Shown: piece after piece, positions 1 through 6,683 of the stretch
Position numbering within the stretch: the stretch's first letter is position 1
How the letters are laid out: every line of letters begins with the position of its first letter
From: a virus
Strand: one strand, 5' to 3'
IMG/VR virus record: IMGVR_UViG_3300018481_000080
Span: 1 to 22,568 of that record
DNA: 22,568 nucleotides
Program-made: the position numbers and the translations under genes
The notes under the pieces: generated by a model
Told to the model about the DNA's origin: nothing
Databases searched by the model: none
The model's input: the letters and a program-made list of their open reading frames with translations, nothing else

Positions 1-1386
1 AGCATTTTTCCATTTATGATATACTTCATCAAACTCCGGAAAAGTATTTAGAAAATCAGTTCCACGACGTCTATCGTGCTCATCAACGAATTTAATAAAA
101 TCTTTCTGATCAATAGTTACTTCGTCACTATCTTCTTTATGCATAATAAGTTCATAAATTCTTTTAAACTTATCAGCCTCCCATTGGTAAAAGCCTCTAT
201 TAGCAGTGCCGTACCATTCGGGATGTTGTAAATTTTTATAGACCATAGTTACCTGATCATAAATTGGTGCAAGCATCTTCTTCGGAAGAATAAAAATAGT
301 TTGATGAACAGGGAATCTTAAATATGGTGCATCAAGAATAATTGGAGATGTCGGTGCATCGTATCTACCATATTCTAATTTAATATCAAGAATATCTTGC
401 ATAAACTTCAAATAACTATGAACACTTAACGCATTATAGGTACTCATAACTGTAAATGTGCAGTTAGGAACTTCGTTAAGAATACGACGAATATTAAATA
501 ACCATTGATCATAATTTAAACCAAAGCGAATATATTCAGCACGTTCTCCATATGCTTCAGCACTTGTAAATATTTTAAATTTCTTTACTTTATTTTCTGT
601 ACAAATAATCTTAATCTTTTCAATGAACTTATCTAACAATCCGTCCGGTGGATTTAGATTGGTGTTGATTGAGAAATCAAGATTTGGATTTGGGTTTTCA
701 ATAATATAATCTAATACCTTAAATGTATCCTTTGCGAGTAAAGGCTCACCGCCAGTAACTCTAAAGTGTTCTAGTTTGGTATAAATTTCTGGCCACCATT
801 TCCAAAATGCATCAACATAAGGATTTTCTTCTTTATGTGGAATAGGCATTGCATCTTGCATCTTCAGCCACTCAATATTACCGAAACTTGATGATGTTGG
901 ATAAGGACCAAATTGCTGAATTTCTTCCATCCATTTACTGCTAATCTGCGGTGAACAATAACTGCATTTGAAATTGCAAACACTGCTAAATGATACTTCT
1001 AAATAGGAAGGTAATACGTCATCATCCCATGGCATATTTTTAATTGTATCTATGTATGGACGCGCCCATGAATCTGCTGATTTATAAACACGATCGCTAA
1101 TTGCATCAGGTCCACTATCTTCAATTTTCCAACAGTAATCACATTCTTTTGGTCGAACACCTTCGAGCATGTCTTTGCGTTGGAGTTTTTTGTAGCTGGT
1201 ATTGTGCAATGCACCGGGATTATCTTCTAGTTCACTTAAAGGAACTTTATGAGTTTTTGGGTGGTGACAACTATGGGTGTGCCCAGTTTGTAGATGCAAT
1301 GTTACCTGTTTCCATTTGGCCGCACAAAAGGAAGGGCTGATTGCATTCAGTTTATTCCTGACAAGCATGATTGGTGTTTCGTTCAT
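1..1386 (-). CDS. Radical SAM protein (twitch-type), 3' end beyond the window
   Basis: My translation gives 462 codons from the ATG at 1386 with no stop before base 1, so the C-terminus is missing. A canonical radical SAM cluster motif CxxxCxxC (C137, C141, C144, context VCNFKCSYC) should bind the 4Fe-4S cluster that cleaves S-adenosylmethionine. A GGEP motif at about 212-215 fits the SAM-binding strand. The N-terminal 130 residues hold extra cysteines (C21, C40 in SCHHP, C82 and C85 in CDYCW) that could bind an auxiliary cluster or metal. I recall this arrangement from 'twitch domain-containing radical SAM' proteins of marine T4-like phages. The start overlaps the methyltransferase stop by 4 bases (ATGA), suggesting coupled translation. 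The substrate is unknown; its place beside glycosyltransferases suggests sugar or peptide modification. The enzyme class is secure, the reaction is not. Confidence 0.9.
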   Translation of the reverse strand, partial: MNETPIMLVRNKLNAISPSFCAAKWKQVTLHLQTGHTHSCHHPKTHKVPLSELEDNPGALHNTSYKKLQRKDMLEGVRPKECDYCWKIEDSGPDAISDRVYKSADSWARPYIDTIKNMPWDDDVLPSYLEVSFSSVCNFKCSYCSPQISSKWMEEIQQFGPYPTSSSFGNIEWLKMQDAMPIPHKEENPYVDAFWKWWPEIYTKLEHFRVTGGEPLLAKDTFKVLDYIIENPNPNLDFSINTNLNPPDGLLDKFIEKIKIICTENKVKKFKIFTSAEAYGERAEYIRFGLNYDQWLFNIRRILNEVPNCTFTVMSTYNALSVHSYLKFMQDILDIKLEYGRYDAPTSPIILDAPYLRFPVHQTIFILPKKMLAPIYDQVTMVYKNLQHPEWYGTANRGFYQWEADKFKRIYELIMHKEDSDEVTIDQKDFIKFVDEHDRRRGTDFLNTFPEFDEVYHKWKNA

Positions 1387-1979
1387 GTAATTCCTATAAT
1401 CATAAATCTTGTGTACATCGGCATTTCTAATTTACCCTTATATAAGATATTTGTTAAACCGGTTTGTTCAACAAACTCATCTTCGTTTGAAACACAATTA
1501 ATATGACCATTGCCTTCCTTAAAGTTATTTGATTGTAATATTACTGTTCTACCCTTTGGTATTAAATCTAGCCATGTTTTAATATCTGGAATATGTTCAC
1601 AACTGGTATTAATAATAAAGTCTTCATTATAATAGTATTTATACATGTCATCTGTCACTACTTTCATGAAGCCGTTGTCGTAAATCATATTATGAATAAA
1701 CTTTTCGCAGCGTGGATCAATATCCATCATTGTTACATATATGCTTGGGAATCTAGCTTTTAGCATCATACCTAGTGTTCCAAACCAGGCACCTGCAACA
1801 CAGAAATGTTTATTTTGGTGAATAGGATCTAATCTAACTAATTCTCTTAATATCCATTCTTTGCTGTAAATCTGCCCTGAACTGAACATATCGCGGAACT
1901 CATCGTAGCGAGGCGCATCCTCTGTTGGTGTTGCGTAGAGTGAATTCGTATATTTAATAATAAGATCAGCGTCAATCAT
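1383..1979 (-). CDS. Class I SAM-dependent methyltransferase
   Basis: This 198-aa protein has the layout of a Rossmann-fold methyltransferase. A glycine-rich motif I (VAGAWFGTLG, residues 61-70) follows a hydrophobic strand. The acidic motif II region MMDIDPR (84-90) would hold the ribose of S-adenosylmethionine. A later NTSCEHI segment (124-130) sits where the substrate-side strand usually lies. At under 200 aa it is essentially only the catalytic core, with an N-terminal helical cap of about 50 residues. It overlaps the upstream glycosyltransferase-like gene by 4 bases (ATGA) and the downstream radical SAM gene by 4 bases, so it sits in the middle of a coupled unit. No strong ribosome-binding site precedes its ATG, consistent with translation by re-initiation. 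The target (sugar, protein or small molecule) cannot be told from sequence. Confidence 0.85.
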   Translation of the reverse strand: MIDADLIIKYTNSLYATPTEDAPRYDEFRDMFSSGQIYSKEWILRELVRLDPIHQNKHFCVAGAWFGTLGMMLKARFPSIYVTMMDIDPRCEKFIHNMIYDNGFMKVVTDDMYKYYYNEDFIINTSCEHIPDIKTWLDLIPKGRTVILQSNNFKEGNGHINCVSNEDEFVEQTGLTNILYKGKLEMPMYTRFMIIGIT

Positions 1980-2983
1980 TTATTTGTTTTTCTTAGTTCG
2001 TTTAGTTCTTCTTCGGTAAAAAGTTTACCCATGCGTGGAACATTAACATAAGCAGCCTTGTAGAATTTACTTTGTGTTTCATTAAGTTCAGCAACTTCGA
2101 GTCCTATACCTTTTCTTAAAGATTCTCCTAAACTTTCTATCGAACTCCATAAGGTGTCCCTGTCCCATGTATAATTAGTCTTATAACATTTTTCGATAGA
2201 TTCGCTAATTTTTCCAGGACGTGCTAGGAATTTAGGCTTTACTTCATCTTCGAATAAGTTGTTTAGATATTCAAAATCCCTAACTTGAATATAATCCCAT
2301 TCAGTTAAGGTTGTCATAAAACAACCTAAACGTGCTCCATACATTGCCCACATTCCATTTTCAACATCAGCACCTACACTGCACCAAGTGATTAATCTTT
2401 TATAGTTACCCCACCAGATACTTTTCTTAAAGTTATCGGGATCAGCTCTACCACCACGACGAAGACTCATTTTAACACCTTCTCTGAAGCCTGCGCGAAA
2501 TGCTTGTCTTGGACTTCCGTTCGGACGAGTAATACTATATTGATTTGTCATTTGAACATAACTATCTTCCCAACAAAAATCAACCTGATTTCTTTCATCT
2601 TCTTCATCAGAATTTTCATGTGTACGCATGTTCAGTACATATTCTTTAGGCCAACATTTTAGCCCACCATTACCATACTCGAGTCCATTAATATAATTCT
2701 GTGCGGCCCAACTTACAGCTTTATCTCGAAGAGTAGGATGATCGAAATCTAATTCCATATCGAAAAAGTTCGGATCAATAATATTATCACCATCAACGGA
2801 AATAAATCTATCAGTTTCAGATAAGTTTGCTGCGGCCTTATGTGCAGAATCAGAACCCTTAACACCGTGAACTCTTTGAGCCCATGGAACTTTATCTTGT
2901 AAATCTGCCCAATTTTCTTCGCAGTTATCTTCGTCGTAACTTATGAATATTACATCTAGCTCGTTTAATAATTTAAATGTCAT
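1976..2983 (-). CDS. Glycosyltransferase-like protein (GT-A type N-terminal half)
   Basis: The protein has 335 aa. The N-terminal half reads like a GT-A nucleotide-sugar enzyme: a first strand LDVIFISYDE (9-18), then a strand ending FISVDGDNIID (60-70) whose D64-G-D66 would be the metal-binding DXD motif. The C-terminal half is acidic and aromatic-rich (for example RLITWCSVGADVENGMWAMYG) and I cannot assign it to a domain. A good ribosome-binding site (AAAGAGGT, about 7 bases before ATG) makes the start secure. The gene shares one base with the stop of the 193-aa gene (TAATG) and overlaps the methyltransferase by 4 bases. It is not an obvious paralogue of the two MSRG glycosyltransferases nearby. 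Similar proteins occur, from memory, in marine T4-like phages. The fold call is reasonable; donor and acceptor are unknown, and a non-catalytic role is possible. Confidence 0.7.
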   Translation of the reverse strand: MTFKLLNELDVIFISYDEDNCEENWADLQDKVPWAQRVHGVKGSDSAHKAAANLSETDRFISVDGDNIIDPNFFDMELDFDHPTLRDKAVSWAAQNYINGLEYGNGGLKCWPKEYVLNMRTHENSDEEDERNQVDFCWEDSYVQMTNQYSITRPNGSPRQAFRAGFREGVKMSLRRGGRADPDNFKKSIWWGNYKRLITWCSVGADVENGMWAMYGARLGCFMTTLTEWDYIQVRDFEYLNNLFEDEVKPKFLARPGKISESIEKCYKTNYTWDRDTLWSSIESLGESLRKGIGLEVAELNETQSKFYKAAYVNVPRMGKLFTEEELNELRKTNK

Positions 2984-3564
2984 TAAGATACCTCTTTATA
3001 TCCATACCCACTAATAATTCTCCTTGTGTATGCACTAGCATTTTCAATAGTACCTTTGTAATTAAAATAAAGGCGATCTTGTCGAAACAGTTCTCCGGGT
3101 AAAAAAATTATTTTAAATAAAAAATGATATGGATTATGTTTTTTTGTAATATAGATGGTAGTAGCATTGCTTTTTAAAATATCTTCAATAACTTTTTTAT
3201 CTTCATCAGTACCATCATTATATAATAATTTGAATGCACGAGAAAACTCAACAATAAATACCTTGTCAGTTTTATTATTGGTAATAGTTATAATTGTTGT
3301 CTTCGGTTTTACATTTTCAATTTCAGTAAGGTAATTATCTAATGTTCTAGTATAACTTATACTAACAACAATCTTTTTTTCTAATATAAATTTTTCATCT
3401 TTTTTCTTTACTGTATAGTCAAATGTATTCTTTTTTCTTGTAAAGAATGGTTCAACCTCAGCAAAATCAAATATCGCAACAGATAATGTTTCATCTTGTA
3501 GATCATGTTCTGTCGGTGCCATTCCTCTAATCTCTCCGTCTTTATCAAAGAAGACACAAGTCAT
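2983..3564 (-). CDS. Unknown Lys-rich 193-aa protein of the modification cassette
   Basis: I do not recognise this protein. It is rich in lysine, isoleucine, threonine and aromatic residues and is probably mostly beta-stranded, with alternating hydrophobic stretches such as TTIITITNN and KIVVSISYT and a basic, aromatic C-terminal third (residues about 140-193). No signal peptide, membrane segment or catalytic motif is evident. Its DNA is visibly more AT-rich than that of its neighbours, with several runs of A or T of six or seven bases. It starts with a 4-base ATGA overlap on the upstream glycosyltransferase and ends in a TAATG overlap with the next gene, so it is clearly part of the unit. 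It could be an accessory or acceptor-recognition subunit for the glycosyltransferases, but that is inference from position only. Confidence 0.7.
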   Translation of the reverse strand: MTCVFFDKDGEIRGMAPTEHDLQDETLSVAIFDFAEVEPFFTRKKNTFDYTVKKKDEKFILEKKIVVSISYTRTLDNYLTEIENVKPKTTIITITNNKTDKVFIVEFSRAFKLLYNDGTDEDKKVIEDILKSNATTIYITKKHNPYHFLFKIIFLPGELFRQDRLYFNYKGTIENASAYTRRIISGYGYKEVS

Positions 3565-4406
3565 ACTCCAATTTTCCTTTCTAACTTACTAATCATATCA
3601 TCAGTTAACCATTCTTTAATCTGATAATGGAATGGTAGATACTGTTCATAATTTCCTATTTTAAATTTGCAATCTTCTGTAAAATAAGTCGGAATACTTT
3701 TTGTCCAATCTTCTTCAATAAGTTTTTGGTCTATATTTTGTAAAGCAGATTTCATGTGAACAAAGGTTGGTATAGAATTTGTATCAAAACATTCATTTTC
3801 AATTCCTAGTAATTTGATAGCAAGTGCATATGCAACATCACCCGAATTGAACTTAGGTCTTGTTTCGTCTAAATAATCATAATAAAATCTTTCCCAGTTA
3901 TTAAATATAAGTTCTGTTAGCTTAAATAATTCTGAGGCTAAATCACATTTCTTAAAATAGAAAAATGCTATATAAAAATGAGGAAGATTATTAGCAACAT
4001 GAACTTGTCTATATTTTGTTGAAGTTATTATTTCTCCTCTAAACGTTCTTGGCTTATCTGTAACCCACACATCTTTCATTGCAAGAACTTCCCACCAATA
4101 ACTAATATCTGTCGGAAATAACATGTCGGCGTCAAGGACAACAGTTTCATCAAATGGAGTCATGTAATAAAACTTCCATGTGTTTTCGATTTTCCATTCT
4201 GAATTCTTGGCATGATCCATCCAGGGTATTGGAACAATATGATCAAATGCATGTTTATATTTTTCCGGAATAATGTCATCTGTTGCAATGGCAACCTTAT
4301 TAACTTCTGATTGAGTACCTTTGATACTTAAGGCTAATGCATAAGCCATACGAATATAATCAGTCGACTCTGAATTTTGTGCTAAGATAAGATATCCTCT
4401 ACTCAT
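3561..4406 (-). CDS. GT8-like glycosyltransferase, copy B
   Basis: This 281-aa protein resembles GT-A enzymes of the glycogenin/GT8 type. It begins MSRGYLILAQN, has an early strand ending VAIATDD (38-44), and then FDETVVLDADMLFP (85-98), where D92-A-D94 is the expected metal-binding DXD. Further motifs fit the fold: FNSGDVAYALAI (186-197), resembling the acceptor-side 'NxGD' segment, and FVHMKS (215-220), whose histidine often provides a third metal ligand. It is a paralogue of the gene just upstream, sharing the MSRG start, the '(Y/D)Y(I/F)..A.A.AL.IK' helix and the 'K.TP(F/Y)DET' stretch before the DXD. A clear AAGGA site sits about 5 bases before the ATG, and only one base separates it from the upstream stop. 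Donor sugar and acceptor are unknown. Confidence 0.82.
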   Translation of the reverse strand: MSRGYLILAQNSESTDYIRMAYALALSIKGTQSEVNKVAIATDDIIPEKYKHAFDHIVPIPWMDHAKNSEWKIENTWKFYYMTPFDETVVLDADMLFPTDISYWWEVLAMKDVWVTDKPRTFRGEIITSTKYRQVHVANNLPHFYIAFFYFKKCDLASELFKLTELIFNNWERFYYDYLDETRPKFNSGDVAYALAIKLLGIENECFDTNSIPTFVHMKSALQNIDQKLIEEDWTKSIPTYFTEDCKFKIGNYEQYLPFHYQIKEWLTDDMISKLERKIGV

Positions 4407-4407
4407 T

Positions 4408-5289
4408 TTAGTCCTTGTATAATGAGATTAATTTATCTGCATATCTATTGATTGCCCATTTATTCATAATATGAACATCTGTATTTTTAATTCTAGATAG
4501 AATATATGTCCCCGGCACTTTAGGCTTTTCTACATAAAGAATAAGATTATTGTAATCAACCGAATGAATATCATTTACATCCCATGACATTAATAACCCG
4601 GGAATTGGTAGTTCTTTTACAACTGATTCAAACTCATTAAACCCATTCATCATGTGGATAGCAATGCTAAAGGCATGATCGTTTCGGAACATTCCGCTAG
4701 AGAAATAATATAAATCTTTATAATAGCGATAATTTTCTTGAATATGTTGCACCAAATAAAATAAATGTTTGGCTAGGGGAGATTTTCTAAAATAAATAAC
4801 CGTAGCCCAATATAATTTAATACCCATATCATCTATATTTTTTGAATATGGTGTCACTTGATCAATAGGAGAATAAATTTTGTGATTTATCATTATATCG
4901 TTTCTACTGTTCCAACAATTGCTAAGAGCCGAACTCATAATTAGATAATCACAATCTATAAATAATGTTTCATCGTATGGGGTAAGTTTATATGCTTCCC
5001 AATGATTACAATTATAAAATTGAAGACTTTTATTATTAAAAGATGTATCGTTAAAATTTTTTTCGTTTTTGAATTTGTAATTCTTTTTTATAATAATAAT
5101 ATTTTCAAAACATTGATTAACAAGTTCTTCAGTTAACGCCTCTTTCCCCCAATTAACTGAACCATCATCGGTTACCAATGTTACAGGCACCTGTAAATTC
5201 TTCTTAATCATTAAAGCATTTGCACATGCAATTTTGAAATAATCAATTTCTGGATTATTATGTGCATACATTAATACACCTCTGCTCAT
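4408..5289 (-). CDS. GT8-like glycosyltransferase, copy A
   Basis: This 293-aa protein is the first of two tandem related glycosyltransferases. It begins MSRGVLMYAHNN, has an early VTLVTDDGS strand-turn (36-44), and carries LTPYDETLFIDCDYL (102-116), where D112-C-D114 occupies the DXD position. RNDHAFSIAIH (near 202-212) and HIMNKW near the C-terminus correspond to the acceptor-side Asp and late His segments of its neighbour. Overall identity between the two copies looks modest, so the duplication is not recent; they may have diverged to different sugars or acceptors. The start overlaps the upstream 116-aa gene by 4 bases (ATGA), with a weak TGGAA-type ribosome-binding site, implying coupling. 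The metal-dependent GT-A assignment is an inference from motifs. Confidence 0.8.
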   Translation of the reverse strand: MSRGVLMYAHNNPEIDYFKIACANALMIKKNLQVPVTLVTDDGSVNWGKEALTEELVNQCFENIIIIKKNYKFKNEKNFNDTSFNNKSLQFYNCNHWEAYKLTPYDETLFIDCDYLIMSSALSNCWNSRNDIMINHKIYSPIDQVTPYSKNIDDMGIKLYWATVIYFRKSPLAKHLFYLVQHIQENYRYYKDLYYFSSGMFRNDHAFSIAIHMMNGFNEFESVVKELPIPGLLMSWDVNDIHSVDYNNLILYVEKPKVPGTYILSRIKNTDVHIMNKWAINRYADKLISLYKD

Positions 5290-5636
5290 TCAATTTCCAG
5301 GATAGATTTTACATTTCTTGCTTTTCTAATAAGTTGATATTCTCTTAAGAAATCATTTGATACTTCAAAGTAACGTGTTGTTACTTCTTTTAGAAATCCC
5401 GGTATATCTAATATTTCAACCGGTAATTTATTTCTATCAAAAATAGTTGCCCTAGTTCTTCCTTCTCTAATTAGATAATCCAGAAAGCAAATGAGTTCTT
5501 GGCTAACATAGAAAGTTCCGCCATTCTTAGCTAAGATTAGAAGTCCATCTGTTTTAATTTTAGATTTATTTAATTGAGTATTTAGAGTTTGTCTGTAGTT
5601 AGCAAACTCTAATGCTTTTTCTAATCTATCGTTCAT
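5286..5636 (-). CDS. Small unknown protein, first gene of the cassette
   Basis: This 116-aa protein has no function I can name. Features visible: a charged N-terminal helix (RLEKALEFANYRQTL), a short beta segment with LLILAKNGGTFYVS (32-45), a hydrophobic helix ELICFLDYLI, and a basic C-terminal helix (EYQLIRKARNVKSIL). I recall short proteins with the same 'LE.ALEFANYR.TLN...NGG.F....ELI.F' pattern in T4-like marine phages, where they are left as hypothetical. Its start is exceptionally well supported: GGAGG lies 6 bases before the ATG, inside the arm of a hairpin that also surrounds a late-promoter-like element. As the promoter-proximal gene of a seven-gene coupled unit it should be the best translated. 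Its role could be structural or regulatory; I cannot choose. Confidence 0.75.
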   Translation of the reverse strand: MNDRLEKALEFANYRQTLNTQLNKSKIKTDGLLILAKNGGTFYVSQELICFLDYLIREGRTRATIFDRNKLPVEILDIPGFLKEVTTRYFEVSNDFLREYQLIRKARNVKSILEIE

Positions 5637-5642
5637 AAAAAA

Positions 5643-5647
5643 CCTCC
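5643..5647 (-). promoter_or_regulatory. GGAGG ribosome-binding site inside the hairpin arm
   Basis: GGAGG on the minus strand lies 6 bases before the ATG at 5636 and fixes that start. It is part of the downstream arm of the 13-bp hairpin, so it would be paired in read-through RNA and free in RNA started at the loop promoter. Confidence 0.8.
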
Positions 5648-5653
5648 GTTACA

Positions 5654-5662
5654 CTATTTATC
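5654..5662 (-). promoter_or_regulatory. Late-promoter-like element GATAAATAG in the hairpin loop
   Basis: On the minus strand the loop reads GATAAATAG, one substitution from the T4 late consensus TATAAATA and matching two other gap elements in this window (7221-7229, 7941-7949). In T4-type phages such elements are read by RNA polymerase with the gp55-type sigma factor, and transcription starts about 5-7 bases beyond. Here that would give a leader of only about 15-20 bases before the ATG at 5636. It would drive the whole modification cassette late in infection. Confidence 0.65.
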
Positions 5663-5697
5663 TATAGCTTTAACGGAGGTTTTTGGTATTGAGTATA

Positions 5698-6669
5698 TTA
5701 GGTTAATACATACGATCCCGGTGTGAGACTAACTACCGCTGGACCTGGTCCTCCTGCTCCTGATAAGAAAGGAAGTGCACCTGCCGAGTGTACTTCAATT
5801 AAATAAAATTGTGTAGCTTGTGCTTTGGTATCAAGTGGTGGAACAGAATCAGTTTGCGTTAAGATCACTTGAAATTGTACAGTTCCGGCATTGACAGCTG
5901 GTGGTGTGCCAGCAAGTCTTACCCTTACAGATATTGAACTATTGGTATAAACACCACCCCCGCCGTAGACAGCACGAAAAACTTCGAAATAAGGTGCTGG
6001 ATCTACCGGTAATGGGTTTCCAGTTGTACCCCAAAATCCTCCAGTAGAAATTGAGTTTGGTCTGGAACCACCTGCAAACGAATCTTTTGCTCTTAAAAAT
6101 ATTTGTCCAACTTCAGTCCAAAAGGTACTCCACATTGCATCATCACCGGCACCTGTAGGATAAGTTGCTGTAAACCCGATTTGACCGCCGGAATTCATGA
6201 AATACCTTGCTTGATTCCAATTCCCCATATTAATTGAAAATGTATATGTAAGAGTATTTGTCCACGGTGCTGAACCAGTTGTAGCGGGGGTCGATGTAGT
6301 GAATGCTTGTTCTCCGCCCGGAAGAAGAAATCGATTTGTTCTTAATGTGGTTAGTAGTGTAGGTATGGCAGAATAGGCAATAATAGGACCACCCACAACA
6401 GGATTCGCCGGCAATGTAGCTGTTGAGGTTCCTTGGTGAGTTCCAGTATTTCTTATATTATTAAATAATGTACTCCATTGTGCTGCTGTAATGGTTTGAC
6501 CTATTGCAACATCTGTTGGTGATGTTCGACCATATCCGAAATCAGCGCCCGCCGCAACCGTAGTGGCATTAGAATGAAGATCAGCAAATACTTCGTCTAT
6601 ATTATTGGCAGCGGAGACGAAGGCATTATAATCTGCAGCAAGAATTGTTGAGCCGGTGGCGTAAGTCAT
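5698..6669 (-). CDS. Tail/fibre-like virion protein, 323 aa
   Basis: Probably a virion protein exposed on the tail. It is rich in Gly, Thr, Ala, Pro and Asn and predicted mainly beta, typical of fibre or baseplate accessory proteins. The N-terminus has two related short units: GSTILAADYNAFVSAANNI (6-24) and GQTITAAQWSTLFNNI (57-72), the second followed by NTGTHQG. The 'I.A.dyN.f...nNI' pattern is, from memory, common at the start of structural proteins in T4-like marine phages. The rest (about 100-323) contains aromatic-rich strands (WSTFWTEVGQIFLRA) and a glycine-rich tail (FLSGAGGPGPA). There is no signal peptide or enzymatic motif. A weak GGAAA ribosome-binding site precedes the ATG; the upstream gene ends 14 bases away, so the two are probably co-transcribed. 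A terminator follows directly. Confidence 0.75.
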   Translation of the reverse strand: MTYATGSTILAADYNAFVSAANNIDEVFADLHSNATTVAAGADFGYGRTSPTDVAIGQTITAAQWSTLFNNIRNTGTHQGTSTATLPANPVVGGPIIAYSAIPTLLTTLRTNRFLLPGGEQAFTTSTPATTGSAPWTNTLTYTFSINMGNWNQARYFMNSGGQIGFTATYPTGAGDDAMWSTFWTEVGQIFLRAKDSFAGGSRPNSISTGGFWGTTGNPLPVDPAPYFEVFRAVYGGGGVYTNSSISVRVRLAGTPPAVNAGTVQFQVILTQTDSVPPLDTKAQATQFYLIEVHSAGALPFLSGAGGPGPAVVSLTPGSYVLT

Positions 6670-6683
6670 TCAATAGTTTCCAA

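Larger units (their letters stand above)
5639..5683. terminator. Strong 13-bp hairpin terminator between tail module and cassette
   Basis: A perfect 13-bp inverted repeat (AAAACCTCCGTTA at 5639-5651, TAACGGAGGTTTT at 5671-5683) encloses a 19-base loop. It lies about 15 bases past the stop of the 323-aa tail gene on the minus strand and is followed there by six T, as expected for an intrinsic terminator. It also ends in T on the plus strand, so it could work both ways. No plus-strand genes are seen nearby. The loop carries a late-promoter-like element and the downstream arm a ribosome-binding site. Confidence 0.8.

Noticed and set aside
1101-1506. Two plus-strand open frames of 70-79 codons
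   Set aside because: They lie opposite the radical SAM and methyltransferase genes, whose motifs are clear. They lack ribosome-binding sites and give low-complexity Cys/His-rich products typical of antisense frames.
1976-1988. Further AATAAAT-type late-promoter matches within coding sequence (also near 4455, 14481 and 17083)
   Set aside because: They are embedded in genes, lack a following leader and start codon at suitable spacing or differ from the three gap elements, and are expected by chance in AT-rich DNA.
1-5636. Reading the cassette as a DNA-modification (hypermodified base) system
   Set aside because: No nucleotide kinase, thymidylate-synthase-like or DNA-binding enzyme is present, and the late-type promoter and tail context fit protein or surface modification better. 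It remains possible but unsupported here.
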